Assembly (NCBI GenBank): GCA_020629635.1
Contig: JAHDCX010000018.1
Span: 13,490-71,932, forward strand
DNA: 58,443 nt
Direction: 5' to 3'
Source of the DNA: Acidimicrobiales bacterium
Lineage (GTDB): Bacteria > Actinomycetota > Acidimicrobiia > Acidimicrobiales > SHLQ01
The notes beneath the pieces are model-generated. The model made no database searches. It saw only the letters and a program-made list of their open reading frames with translations, and was not told where the DNA came from. Every line of letters starts with the position of its first letter. The stretch's first letter is position 1. This document shows, in pieces, positions 31,746 through 40,838 of this stretch. A program made the position numbers and the translations under genes.

Positions 31746-33254
31746 TCAGGTTTCGATCGGCCCGCCGTCCTCACCGGAGATCTCGGCGTAGGGGTCGGAC
31801 TCGAACCACTCGTCGTAGTCGGCCTTCACGTCGACCTCGTCTTCGGTCATGCAGCTCTCGAGCGCCTCGTCGAGCGCCTCGATCTCGGCGTCGAACGCGA
31901 GGCCCCATTCGACCAGGGCGTCCTCGGACTCGTCGTCGGGGATGGCGTTGAACACTTCGGCGGCTTCGGCCTCACGGCCGAACGCTTCACGGGTGCAAGC
32001 CATCGTCGATTCGCTGAATCCGGCCCGCACCAGATCGCCCGCCACATAGTTCCAGTCGCCCGCGCAGCCCCGGAGACCTTCGGCGAGCGACGCCCAGTAG
32101 CGGTCGACCAGGCCAAAGAAGACGTCGTCGCTGAGCGCGTCGGAGTTCGTGAAACCCCAGACCTGAAGGATCTCGCTTCGGGTCAGCTCGTCGGTGATGG
32201 CGTGTGCCGCACATTCGTATTCGGCCAGGCTCCACCCATAGGTCTCCGCACCCGGATCCCATTCGACCGTGTCGGTGTGGATCCACTCAGCGAGCGTGCC
32301 CGCCAATTGTGGATCGGGGTCGTCGAGATCCAGCGTCTCGACGCGTGCCTTCATGCAGTCGTCGATCGCCCGGTCTGCCCGGCGGTCCATCACGAACTTG
32401 GCGCTGTTCTGCCCGAGCGAGCGGCGAATGGCCCCGTGTCGCCATTCGTCGTCCACCTCGATGGCGTCGGCGACGCACTCGCCAAACGACGGGTTGGCTG
32501 ACACGAAGGACCAGCGGTCCACGATCGTGTCGCAATCGCTCATCGAATCAACGAGCTCGTCTTCGTCGAAGTCCGCCGGGTCGATCGCCGGGCTGTCGAT
32601 TCGGACATCGAGGTCGTTGAGCACTTCGACGCCGAAGCTGGCCATGATGCGCTCACTCGCACACTCGGCATCGACCGGTAGGTCATCGGGAAGTTCATCG
32701 GCGATCGCCGTTCGGAGCTGTGAGGCATCGTCGAGACCGAAGGTCAGGGCGAAGTCTGACTCCGACAGGCACGGCCTGAACAGGTCGCGTGTCTCCGGCG
32801 TGTCGTCGATCTCCACCTCGTGGTCTTCGCCCGCGAGTGCTGCGGTCAGGGCGGAGTCGACCAATTCGTTGTCTCGTTCGAACGGATCGGTGCATTCGAG
32901 GGGATCGCTCACGACATCGGCCATGGCGGCTCGAAAGACTCGATCAGCATCGACACACGACGCGATGCCCGCATCGAGCGACTCGGCGTCGTTCGCGAGT
33001 GCAACGATCTCGGTGATGGTCTGCGGACTGGCCTCGAGGCCGGTGGACGTGATGCCCGCCTCTGCGATCGCGTCGAAACCGACCTCGCGCATGATGACGT
33101 CGGCCGCGCACGAACCTTCGTCGTCGGCCACTCCGGGGAGTTCGACCGCGGCGACCTCGACCGCGGCCGTCATCGCTTCCGGACTGTCACCTGCACACGC
33201 GGCGGTGGCAAGCACCATCGCCGTCAGCGCAATCAGCGCTCGTCGTCGAATCAT
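31746..33254 (-). CDS. Cys-rich secreted lipoprotein, paralogue B
   Basis: This 502-residue protein has a lipoprotein signal peptide (MIRRRALIALTAMVLATAAC). The mature part repeats a motif of Cys followed by a short helix and an acidic loop (CAADVIMREVGFDAI, CASERIMASFGVEVL, CAAHAITDELTRSEI), suggesting several copies of a small disulphide-bonded helical module. It is acidic throughout and of unknown function. Its ATG overlaps the stop of the upstream paralogue (ATGA), so the pair is one operon. Confidence 0.78.
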   Translation of the reverse strand: MIRRRALIALTAMVLATAACAGDSPEAMTAAVEVAAVELPGVADDEGSCAADVIMREVGFDAIAEAGITSTGLEASPQTITEIVALANDAESLDAGIASCVDADRVFRAAMADVVSDPLECTDPFERDNELVDSALTAALAGEDHEVEIDDTPETRDLFRPCLSESDFALTFGLDDASQLRTAIADELPDDLPVDAECASERIMASFGVEVLNDLDVRIDSPAIDPADFDEDELVDSMSDCDTIVDRWSFVSANPSFGECVADAIEVDDEWRHGAIRRSLGQNSAKFVMDRRADRAIDDCMKARVETLDLDDPDPQLAGTLAEWIHTDTVEWDPGAETYGWSLAEYECAAHAITDELTRSEILQVWGFTNSDALSDDVFFGLVDRYWASLAEGLRGCAGDWNYVAGDLVRAGFSESTMACTREAFGREAEAAEVFNAIPDDESEDALVEWGLAFDAEIEALDEALESCMTEDEVDVKADYDEWFESDPYAEISGEDGGPIET

Positions 33255-34762
33255 GCTTCCACCACCTCCGTTGGTGCGACGCCGAAGTTGAGAAGCTCGT
33301 CCCACCAGTCCGTCAGCTCCTCGTGGATCGGAACTTCGTCTTCGCTCATGCATCCCATTACGACCTCGTCCAGCTCCGCCATGGCAATCTCGATGGCGAC
33401 CGCGTGGTCGACCCAGTCGTCGTCCGACCAGGTGAGCGAGTTGGCCGCCTGGTCCACCATTCGATCGGCGACTGCCGTCGCGTCGTCCCACGTCGACGTG
33501 ACGCACTCGACGGTCGACTCGCTGAACCCGACCCGGATGATCTCTCCGAAGGTCATGATGAAGTCGCTCGTGCATCGCCGCATGCCTTCGGTGCTCGCAA
33601 CCGAGAGGGCGGCCACGCGATCGAGGTCTGCTGCGGTCAGCTCCTCTGGCGGAGTCGAGCCGATCTGGATGATGTCATCGAGAGAGACCTCGTTGAGTAT
33701 CCAGTGCGAGGCGCAGGTCCATTCTGCGTGTGTGCGCGTGAGGGCGTCGTCGCCGAAGTTCGTGGTGACGCCCTCGAGGAGCCCGTGAGCGAAGTCCGGT
33801 GCGGTGAACTCGTGGGTCTCGGGGTCGAGTCCGAGGGCGGTCGCAACCCGTTCTTCGACGCAGTCATTGGTGGCGTCCCGATCGCCACGTTCCACGCTGA
33901 AACGAGCGTTCTGCGCGCCGAGCGACTCACGGATTCGTGCCGACAGCCATCGCTCGTCGTCGGCAAGTCGCTCCGCGATGCAGGGCCCGAAGGCCGGTTC
34001 GTCCACGGTCATGGACCACACGTCGAGGACCGGCTCGCACGTCATGACCGCCTCGACCAGCTCGTCTTCGTCGAAGTCGTCGATGTCGACGGCAGGGTCG
34101 TTCGTGGTGACGCCGAGATCGTTGAGCGCTTCTGCGCCGAACGCCTCGATGAGCGCATCGCTCGCACATTCCGGGTCGATCGGAAAGTCTTCGGGAAGGC
34201 CCGGCTCGATCGCCAGCGCGAGCGCTTCGGGAGGATCGATGCCGAACGTCGCCCCGAAATCGGCTTCGGTCATGCACTCCCTGAACTCGTCGCGTCGCTC
34301 GGGTGTGTCGTCGATCTCGACCGTGTGGTCCTCGCCGGCGATGGCCGCATCGAGGGACGCTTGGACGATCGTGTCGGTACGACTGAATCGGGTGTCGCAC
34401 GTCAACGGGTCGCCGAGTCCGGATTCGAGCTGAGCGCGGAAGATCCGTGATTCGTCGACACACGCCGACAGGTCGTCGTCGAAGGCGTCTCGATCTGCGG
34501 CGAGGTCGAGGACGTCGGTGATCGATCCCGGGTCGAGGCCGAGCGAGCCAGAATCGTGACCGGCTCCGGTGATCGTCTCGAAACCGATCTCGGTCATGAT
34601 CACGCCCGCAGCACATGTCTGCTCGTCTTCCGCGAGGAAATCGAGCTCGCTCGCCGAACTGGTGATCGCCGCTGCGAGTTCCTCGGGGGTGTCTCCGCCA
34701 CATGAAGTCAGTGCCAACGTCGCCGCCACGACGCCGACGGTCAACCGCCATTTTTGTGTCAT
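33251..34762 (-). CDS. Cys-rich secreted lipoprotein, paralogue A
   Basis: This 503-residue protein is a clear paralogue of the downstream gene over its whole length: AGEDHTVEIDDTPERRDEFRE matches AGEDHEVEIDDTPETRDLFRP. A signal peptide with lipobox (ALTSC) begins at ATG 34762. It contains the same repeated Cys-helix modules (CAAGVIMTEIGFETI, CASDALIEAFGAEAL). The function is unknown; the protein is likely on the outer face of the membrane. It is divergent from the sulfotransferase gene with only 34 bp between starts. Confidence 0.78.
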   Translation of the reverse strand: MTQKWRLTVGVVAATLALTSCGGDTPEELAAAITSSASELDFLAEDEQTCAAGVIMTEIGFETITGAGHDSGSLGLDPGSITDVLDLAADRDAFDDDLSACVDESRIFRAQLESGLGDPLTCDTRFSRTDTIVQASLDAAIAGEDHTVEIDDTPERRDEFRECMTEADFGATFGIDPPEALALAIEPGLPEDFPIDPECASDALIEAFGAEALNDLGVTTNDPAVDIDDFDEDELVEAVMTCEPVLDVWSMTVDEPAFGPCIAERLADDERWLSARIRESLGAQNARFSVERGDRDATNDCVEERVATALGLDPETHEFTAPDFAHGLLEGVTTNFGDDALTRTHAEWTCASHWILNEVSLDDIIQIGSTPPEELTAADLDRVAALSVASTEGMRRCTSDFIMTFGEIIRVGFSESTVECVTSTWDDATAVADRMVDQAANSLTWSDDDWVDHAVAIEIAMAELDEVVMGCMSEDEVPIHEELTDWWDELLNFGVAPTEVVEA

Positions 34763-34796
34763 GCATTTTGGATCGACCGTCCAGAGGGGGGCCTTG

Positions 34797-35714
34797 GTGA
34801 GCCAAAATGCCCATGTGACCAGATCGCTGCGCCGTCCGACCACGATCGAGGAGGTCCGCGAGCGGCTCGCGCACTTCCGGAGTCCAGAGGCCGATGCGGC
34901 CCTGGAAGCATTCTCTGCCCGCGCCAGCGACGTGTTCGTGTGCACTTACACGAAGTGTGGGACGACGTGGACCCAACAGATCGTGCACCAACTCCGGAGC
35001 GGCGCCTCGATGGACTTCGACGAGATCAGCGTCGTGGTCCCCTGGCTCGAGTCGGCCGTCGACTGCGGCATGGATCCCGACGCCGAACAGGGCTGGCAGC
35101 CACGAGTGTTCAAGTCGCACCTGCCGTGGAGCGAAGCGCCCCGAGGCGGCCGCTACATCTCGGTCTTCCGCGATCCGGCGACGGTGCTGCCGTCGTTCCA
35201 CCGGTTCTTCGAGGGGTGGTGGTTCGAGCCGGGCACGATCGACCTCGCGTCCTTTGCGCACGGCCTGTATCTGCAAGGCACCACGACGGGCTCCCACTGG
35301 GGGCACTTCGTCGACTGGTGGCCCCACGTCGACGACCCGGACGTGCTCGTCCTCGCCTACGAGGACATGGTCGCCGCCCCGGATCGAGTACCGGGCGTCA
35401 TCGCCGAGTTCCTGCAGATGGACATCGACCCCGAGACGATGACCCGGGTCATCGAGAACTGCTCCCGCGAGGTGATGCAGGAGCACGCCGACAAGTTCAG
35501 CGAGGGAGTGCTTCGGCGCAACCGCGACCACGTCTGGGGTCTTCCGCCCGGAGGTGACGCGGTCAAGGTGACCGCGGGATCGGCTCGAGAACTGCCTCCC
35601 GACGTCGTCGAGGCGCTGGATGCCCGATGGGCTCACCAAGTCGAGGCGGCGCTGGGATTCGCCGACTACGCCGAGCTGCGCGCCGCGCTTCCCGATCCGT
35701 TGGGGGTGCGGTGA
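34797..35714 (+). CDS. PAPS-dependent sulfotransferase
   Basis: This 305-residue cytosolic sulfotransferase starts at GTG 34797 with GAGGGGG upstream. The 5'-phosphosulfate loop TYTKCGTTWTQQIVH (family: YPKSGTTW) and the 3'-phosphate region YISVFRDPATVLPSFHRF are present, along with a late LRRNRDHVW-like segment. It transfers sulfate from PAPS to a hydroxyl of an unknown acceptor. Its stop overlaps the GTG start of the next gene (GTGA). Confidence 0.88.
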   Translation: MSQNAHVTRSLRRPTTIEEVRERLAHFRSPEADAALEAFSARASDVFVCTYTKCGTTWTQQIVHQLRSGASMDFDEISVVVPWLESAVDCGMDPDAEQGWQPRVFKSHLPWSEAPRGGRYISVFRDPATVLPSFHRFFEGWWFEPGTIDLASFAHGLYLQGTTTGSHWGHFVDWWPHVDDPDVLVLAYEDMVAAPDRVPGVIAEFLQMDIDPETMTRVIENCSREVMQEHADKFSEGVLRRNRDHVWGLPPGGDAVKVTAGSARELPPDVVEALDARWAHQVEAALGFADYAELRAALPDPLGVR

Positions 35715-36178
35715 CCCTCCAACGACTGAGTCTCCTTCATCTCGCCGCCACCGCCGCGATGATCGGTCTGATGACCATGGTGCAACTCGTCGTCTACCCG
35801 CAGTACGACCTGGTCGGCCCGGCGGACTTCGCAGGGTACGTGTCGAGCCACGGGCAGAAGATTGGTGTGCCGCTCGTGCTGTTCGCTCCTGCCGAGGTTC
35901 TCCTCGCTTTGTTCCTGTGGCTCCGACTGCCCACCGGGCGGACCAAGGCCGTGGCCTTTGCTGCAGGTGCGATCCTCGCCGGCGCGTGGGTGGCAACGAT
36001 GGCGTGGTACGGGCCGTTTCACGGGCGACTCATCAACGACCCGTACGACCCGGCCAACATCGATCTGCTGGAGTCGACCAACTGGTTTCGGACCATCGCC
36101 TGGTGGCTTCGAGGAGCGCTCGCGATCTGGATCGCCGATCGGGTCGCTCAGGAGTCCCACTTGGGCGCCGCGACGTGA
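35711..36178 (+). CDS. Small four-helix membrane protein, unknown function
   Basis: This 155-residue protein has four hydrophobic helices (about 5-27, 48-70, 77-97 and 125-148). There are conserved-looking polar residues between helices (YPQYDLVGPADF, HGRLINDPYDPANIDLLESTNWFRT). It is translationally coupled to the sulfotransferase. The 3' end overlaps the convergent LOG-family gene by 31 bp. I cannot name the family with confidence. Confidence 0.72.
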   Translation: MTLQRLSLLHLAATAAMIGLMTMVQLVVYPQYDLVGPADFAGYVSSHGQKIGVPLVLFAPAEVLLALFLWLRLPTGRTKAVAFAAGAILAGAWVATMAWYGPFHGRLINDPYDPANIDLLESTNWFRTIAWWLRGALAIWIADRVAQESHLGAAT

Positions 36179-36726
36179 TCGTCGGCAGCGAGCAGGTCAA
36201 GAAGCTCCGGTGCGGTGGGGGCGTGAAGAAGCAGGCGGGCGTTGCTCGCCGACACGAGACCGTCGGTCACCGCTCGATTCAGCCACGTCAGTAGGCCCGT
36301 GTAGTAGCCGTCGGTGTCGACAAGGCCAACGGGCTTTGCGTGCGATCCGATCTGGCGCCAGGTCGTGATCTCCATGAGCTCGTCCATCGTCCCGAAGCCG
36401 CCCGGAAGCGCGACGAACGCATCCGCAGCGTCGTACATCGCCGCCTTCCGCTCGTGCATGTTCTCGGTTTCGACGAGCTCGGTGATCCCGCGGTGAGCCA
36501 CCTCCCGGCTGAACAGGTTGCGCGGGATGATGCCGAGCACGTTCCCGCCGCCGGCGAGGACCGTGTCGGCGACGAGGCCCATCAGACCGACCTTGCCGCC
36601 GCCATAGACGAGGTCGATGCCCCGCTCGACCATGGCGTTGGCCAACTCGATCGTCGCGTACTCGTTGGCCGGGTTCGTTCCCGACGAGGAGCCGCAGAAC
36701 ACACACACTCGCTTCAGTTCGGTCAC
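36148..36726 (-). CDS. LOG-family (TIGR00730-type) nucleotide phosphoribohydrolase
   Basis: This 192-residue Rossmann-like protein has the signature PGGFGTMDELME (PGGxGTxxE), plus CVFCGSSSG and VYGGGKVGLMG loops typical of LONELY GUY relatives, which release bases from nucleoside 5'-monophosphates. GTG 36726 was chosen because an earlier ATG (36753) would run into the start of the divergent carboxylase gene. It overlaps the convergent membrane-protein gene by 31 bp. Confidence 0.87.
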   Translation of the reverse strand: MTELKRVCVFCGSSSGTNPANEYATIELANAMVERGIDLVYGGGKVGLMGLVADTVLAGGGNVLGIIPRNLFSREVAHRGITELVETENMHERKAAMYDAADAFVALPGGFGTMDELMEITTWRQIGSHAKPVGLVDTDGYYTGLLTWLNRAVTDGLVSASNARLLLHAPTAPELLDLLAADDHVAAPKWDS

Positions 36727-36751
36727 GGTGCGCAGGGTAGCCTCCTGCTCC

Positions 36752-38305
36752 ATGACGCAATCGATGGCCGATCGAATCGCCGATCTCGAGCGTCGCCGGG
36801 ACGAAGCGGTCAACGCGGGTTCCGAGCGGGCGGTGCAACGTCAACACGACAAGGGCAAGATGCTCGCCCGCGAGCGGATCGAGTACCTCCTCGATCCGGG
36901 CTCGTTCCACGAGCTCGACATGCTCGCCCGTCACCGAGCGCTCGACTCGGGGATCGAGGATCGCCCCTACACCGATGGGGTGGTGACCGGGTGGGGCACG
37001 ATCGATGGTCGCAAGGTGTTCTTGTTCGCCCAGGACTTCACCGTCTTCGGCGGCGCCCTCGGCGAGGTCTTCGCCGAGAAGATCCACAAAGTGATGGATC
37101 TCGCCGCGTCGGTCGGTGCCCCGATGATCGGGCTCAATGACGGTGCTGGCGCCCGAATCCAGGAAGGTGTCGTCAGCCTCGACGCGTATGGTGGGATCTT
37201 CTACCGCAACGTTCAGGCGTCCGGGGTCATCCCGCAGATCTCGGTGATCCTCGGCCCATGCGCTGGCGGCGCGGTGTACAGCCCCGCGATGACCGACTTC
37301 ATCTTCATGGTGCGGGAGAAGTCGCACATGTTCATCACCGGTCCCGACGTGGTGAAGACCGTGACGGGCGAAGAGGTGACGCTCGAAGAGCTGGGCGGCG
37401 CGAAGTCGCACTCGTCGAAGTCCGGCGTGGCCACCTTCACCGGCGCGAGCGAAGAAGAGGTACTCGACCAAGTCAAGCTGCTGCTGTCGTACCTGCCGGC
37501 CAACAACCTCGAAGCGCCGCCAACGATCGAGGCCAGCGACGACCCTGAGCGGTCCTGCCCAGAGCTCCAGACGATCCTCCCGGACTCGTCGAACGTCCCG
37601 TACGACATGCTCGACGTGGTCCGATCGGTGGTCGATGACGGCGACTTCTTCGAGTACTTCCCCGCCTGGGCGCGCAACATCGTGTGCGGGTTCGCTCGCA
37701 TCGACGGCAAGCCGGTGGGCGTGGTCGGCAACCAGCCGAAGGTCCTCGCGGGCGTGCTCGACATCGAGTCGGCCGAGAAGGCAGGCCGTTTCGTCCGCAC
37801 CTGCGACGCCTTCAACATTCCACTCCTCACCTTCTGCGACGTGCCCGGGTTCCTTCCCGGTGTCGACCAGGAGCACGGCGGCATCATCCGCCACGGCGCC
37901 AAGCTGCTCTACGCCTACTGCGAAGCGACCGTGCCGCGCGTGCAGGTGATCACCCGCAAGGCCTATGGCGGTGCGTTCCTGGTCATGGACTCGAAGGCCG
38001 TCGGCTCGGACATGAGCTTTGCGTGGCCGTCTGCGGAGATGGCCGTCATGGGGCCGCAGGGTGCGGTCGAGGTGATCTACCGGCGAGAGCTCCAGAACGC
38101 CGCCAACCCCGACGCTCGCCGCGCCGAGCTGGTCGACGAGTACACGGAGAAGACGGCCAACCCGTACATCGCTGCCGAGCGCGGGTACATCGACGAAGTC
38201 ATCGACCCGGCCGACACCCGCAAAGCCGTCGTGGGGGCGTTCCGCCTGCTCGAGACGAAGCACGAACGCATCCCGGACCGCAAACACGGCAACGTCCCGC
38301 TGTAG
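36752..38305 (+). CDS. Acyl-CoA carboxylase beta (carboxyltransferase) subunit
   Basis: This 517-residue protein has two crotonase-like halves. Landmarks are RERIEYLLDPGSFHELD, GLNDGAGARIQEGV, CAGGAVYSPAMTDF (oxyanion hole), then DVPGFLPGVDQEHGGIIRHGAKLLYAY and RKAYGGAFLVM in the C-half. It moves CO2 from carboxybiotin to propionyl-CoA or acetyl-CoA. The epsilon subunit follows 8 bp later, as usual in actinobacteria. No biotin-carrying alpha subunit is in the window, so that gene must be elsewhere. Confidence 0.94.
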   Translation: MTQSMADRIADLERRRDEAVNAGSERAVQRQHDKGKMLARERIEYLLDPGSFHELDMLARHRALDSGIEDRPYTDGVVTGWGTIDGRKVFLFAQDFTVFGGALGEVFAEKIHKVMDLAASVGAPMIGLNDGAGARIQEGVVSLDAYGGIFYRNVQASGVIPQISVILGPCAGGAVYSPAMTDFIFMVREKSHMFITGPDVVKTVTGEEVTLEELGGAKSHSSKSGVATFTGASEEEVLDQVKLLLSYLPANNLEAPPTIEASDDPERSCPELQTILPDSSNVPYDMLDVVRSVVDDGDFFEYFPAWARNIVCGFARIDGKPVGVVGNQPKVLAGVLDIESAEKAGRFVRTCDAFNIPLLTFCDVPGFLPGVDQEHGGIIRHGAKLLYAYCEATVPRVQVITRKAYGGAFLVMDSKAVGSDMSFAWPSAEMAVMGPQGAVEVIYRRELQNAANPDARRAELVDEYTEKTANPYIAAERGYIDEVIDPADTRKAVVGAFRLLETKHERIPDRKHGNVPL

Positions 38306-38313
38306 GTGGTCCT

Positions 38314-38535
38314 GTGAGCGTCCCGTTCCACATCGCCGACATCACTCCGGAGCCGACGCCCGAGCAGTTGGCTGTCATCGTGGCCGCGCTCGACGCCGGC
38401 TGGCCGCGCGCCGTCGCCGCCGACCCGGAGTGGACACCACCCGACACCTCCTGGCGATTCAGCCAACGCCGCTGGCGTGACCGCGCCGTCCCCATGCGCA
38501 CCTGGGGCACCGTGGGGTCAGGTCCCAACAGGTAA
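38314..38535 (+). CDS. Acyl-CoA carboxylase epsilon subunit
   Basis: This is a 73-residue protein that begins at GTG 38314, 8 bp after the beta subunit. PTPEQLAVIVAALDA and a Trp/Arg-rich end (SWRFSQRRWRDR) are the family pattern: a small subunit that bridges carboxyltransferase and biotin carboxylase in actinobacterial complexes. Its last codons (GSGPNR) and the TAA stop come from the half-palindrome E3, so the natural end has been replaced. Confidence 0.82.
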   Translation: MSVPFHIADITPEPTPEQLAVIVAALDAGWPRAVAADPEWTPPDTSWRFSQRRWRDRAVPMRTWGTVGSGPNR

Positions 38536-38540
38536 CAGGT
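38513..38540 (+). repeat. Half-palindrome E3 (GGGGTCAGGTC family, one arm only)
   Basis: TGGGGTCAGGTCCC followed by AACAGGTAACAGGT matches the left arm of E1 with one change in the core and one in the inner arm. I find no right arm. It supplies the stop of the epsilon-subunit gene, and its end overlaps the first base or two of the alditol-oxidase GTG start. It is the only family member here that is not between convergent genes. Confidence 0.8.
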
Positions 38541-39777
38541 GGCCACCGGGGCGCCCACCAACTGGGCAGGCAACATCAGCTACACCGCTCGAGCGGTGCA
38601 CCAGCCCGCCAGCCTGAGCGAGCTTCACGAGGTGATCACGCAGTCGTCGAGTCTGCGATGTCTCGGCTCTCGGCATTCGTTCAATCGAATCGCCGACGGT
38701 TCGGAGATCATCGACATGACGACGCTGCCCGAATTCCTCGAGCTCGGGCGTGATCGGGACACCGTGACCGTCAATGGCGCGATGACCTACGGACGCCTCG
38801 CCGAACTCCTTGCGCCACTCGGATTTGCCGTGCACAACCTGGCGTCGCTGCCGCACATCTCGATCGCCGGCGCCATCGCCACGGGCACGCACGGCTCCGG
38901 CGACCGCAACGGCAACCTCGCGAGCGGGGTTGCCGGCCTGCAGATCATGACCGGCAGCGGCGACATCGTGCAGGTGCGCCGGGGCGACCCCGACTGGGAC
39001 GGCCACGTGGTGTCGCTTGGCGCGCTCGGCGCCGTGACGTCGGTGACGCTCGACATCGAACCGAGCTTCGACGTCGAACAACGGGTGTACGACGGTCCAT
39101 CACTGGCGAGTCTCGCCGAGCGATTCGACGAGATCTTCGGCGCCGCCTACTCGGTGAGCGCCTTCACCGACTGGCGTGGAGGCGCCCAGCAGATCTGGGT
39201 GAAGCATCGCGTGGGCGAGCCAGCGGAGCAGATCACCGGACTGGCCGAAGCAACAGGAAAACGCCACCCCCTCATCGGCCTCGATCCGCAGGCCTGCACG
39301 GAGCAGTCGGGCGCTCCGGGACCCTGGTGGGACCGCCTGCCGCACTTTCGACTCGAGTTCACGCCAAGTGCAGGCGAAGAGATCCAGTCCGAGTTCTTCG
39401 TCGGGAGAGCGGACGCGGCGTCGGCCATCGAGGCGCTCGAGCGGATCGGCGGCGCGATCGCCGAAGCACTGCTCGTGTCGGAGGTGCGGACGGTCGCCGA
39501 GGACTCGATGTGGATGAGCCCACACCACGGCCGCCCGTCCGTTGCGTTCCACTTCACCTGGGTTCGCGATGAGCAGCTCGCCAGCGACGCCGCAGGTCGA
39601 GTGGCCGATGCTCTGGCCCCGTTCGATCCCCGGCCGCACTGGGGCAAGCTCTTCGACGATGGCCGTGTCGACGTGGCCGCTGCGTACCCGCGCCGGGACG
39701 ACTTCCTTGCGCTCGTCGAGCGAACGGACGCCCGAGGCGTCTTTCGAAATCGGTGGTTCGACGACGTCATCGGCTGA
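38539..39777 (+). CDS. Alditol (xylitol/sorbitol) oxidase, FAD-linked
   Basis: This 412-residue protein matches the actinobacterial AldO pattern closely: TNWAGNISYTA at the start, GSRHSFNRIAD (the His that carries covalent FAD in AldO), LPHISIAGAIATGTHGSGD, LGALGAVTSVTLDIEP, PHFRLEFTPSAG and ARPHWGKLF-like RPHWGKLF near the end. It oxidises terminal hydroxyls of sugar alcohols with O2, giving aldose and H2O2. The GTG start lies at the edge of half-palindrome E3 with a weak ribosome site. Confidence 0.9.
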   Translation: MATGAPTNWAGNISYTARAVHQPASLSELHEVITQSSSLRCLGSRHSFNRIADGSEIIDMTTLPEFLELGRDRDTVTVNGAMTYGRLAELLAPLGFAVHNLASLPHISIAGAIATGTHGSGDRNGNLASGVAGLQIMTGSGDIVQVRRGDPDWDGHVVSLGALGAVTSVTLDIEPSFDVEQRVYDGPSLASLAERFDEIFGAAYSVSAFTDWRGGAQQIWVKHRVGEPAEQITGLAEATGKRHPLIGLDPQACTEQSGAPGPWWDRLPHFRLEFTPSAGEEIQSEFFVGRADAASAIEALERIGGAIAEALLVSEVRTVAEDSMWMSPHHGRPSVAFHFTWVRDEQLASDAAGRVADALAPFDPRPHWGKLFDDGRVDVAAAYPRRDDFLALVERTDARGVFRNRWFDDVIG

Positions 39778-39780
39778 ACG

Positions 39781-40776
39781 TCAGCCGGCGATCGTGCCGT
39801 CCTCATCCCAGAGGTCGCGCCAGTCCTGTCCTTCTCGCCACAAGAACACCTGACCCTTGATCAACCGGCATCCACGATCGGTTGTCGTGAGGCGTCCCAT
39901 CTCGGCGTCGGTGAGTGGATCGAGGGCAGCTCGAAGATTGGCCGCCATGTTGATTGGCGACGTCGAGAACGGAATTGGCGTGTGTCCATTGGTGACGGCC
40001 CACGAGATGCAGATCGCGGCTGGATGGACCCCTCGGGCGTGCGCCAGTTCTGTGACGGTCGGGTCGTCGATCGGCGACGAGTCCTCCGGGGTCCGGTCGC
40101 GTGTCGGCCGTCCGGGCGACCCGAGCGGACAGAAGCCGATGGGTTCGACGCCGTGGCTCTTGAGATATGCGGACAGGGCGGGCTGTTGGAAGTGCGGGTG
40201 CAACTCCATCTGGTTGACCGCCGGCGTGATCCTCAGGTGGTCCCACACGGCGTCGAGCTTGGCGGCGGTCATGTTGGACGTCCCGATGTGGCGGGTGAGG
40301 CCACGATCGACAAGTGCCTCCATCTGGCCCCAGGTGTCGAGGTATCGCTCCGCACTGAACGCAACGGCGTCCCGATGGCGCGCAGTGACATCGACGTGGG
40401 GATCGTGATGGTTCGGGAACGGCCAGTGAACCAGGTAGTTGTCGAGATGATCGAGTTGCAGGTCCCGCAACGTCGCTTCGCACGCTCCGGCGACGTCATC
40501 GTGGCGGTCATTCCAGACCTTCGAACTCACCCACAGGTCGTCTCGCGGCAGCGAGGACGCGGCGAGGACCTCGCCGATCGTGCGCTCGTTGCCATAGACC
40601 GCCGCGCAGTCGAGGTGCCGATAGCCGACCCGAAGCGCGGCCTGCACAGCGCCGGCGACCCGACCGTGGTCAACGTGATCCGAACCGAACGTGCCGAACC
40701 CGATCGCCGGCATCGTCGCGCCCGACGCAAGCGTGCGCATCGGGATCCGGTCAGGGTCGATCGCGGCGGACTCCAT
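39781..40776 (-). CDS. Aldo/keto reductase
   Basis: This is a protein of about 331 residues with the AKR (beta/alpha)8 barrel. The catalytic tetrad contexts are HLDCAAVYGNE (Asp and Tyr), VSSKVWND (Lys) and YLVHWPFP (His). SRATEI-type cofactor contacts occur late in the chain. It reduces aldehydes or ketones with NADPH; the substrate is unknown. The start is uncertain: ATG 40776 (MESAAI) or GTG 40794, both with weak ribosome sites. Its stop is 3 bp from the convergent alditol oxidase stop, and a sugar-alcohol link between the two is possible. Confidence 0.87.
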   Translation of the reverse strand: MESAAIDPDRIPMRTLASGATMPAIGFGTFGSDHVDHGRVAGAVQAALRVGYRHLDCAAVYGNERTIGEVLAASSLPRDDLWVSSKVWNDRHDDVAGACEATLRDLQLDHLDNYLVHWPFPNHHDPHVDVTARHRDAVAFSAERYLDTWGQMEALVDRGLTRHIGTSNMTAAKLDAVWDHLRITPAVNQMELHPHFQQPALSAYLKSHGVEPIGFCPLGSPGRPTRDRTPEDSSPIDDPTVTELAHARGVHPAAICISWAVTNGHTPIPFSTSPINMAANLRAALDPLTDAEMGRLTTTDRGCRLIKGQVFLWREGQDWRDLWDEDGTIAG

Positions 40777-40838
40777 CGTCCCAGCATCGCCCACGCCGGC
40801 CGCAACGAGTTGCCGGGTCGGGCAAGTAGCGTCGGGAC

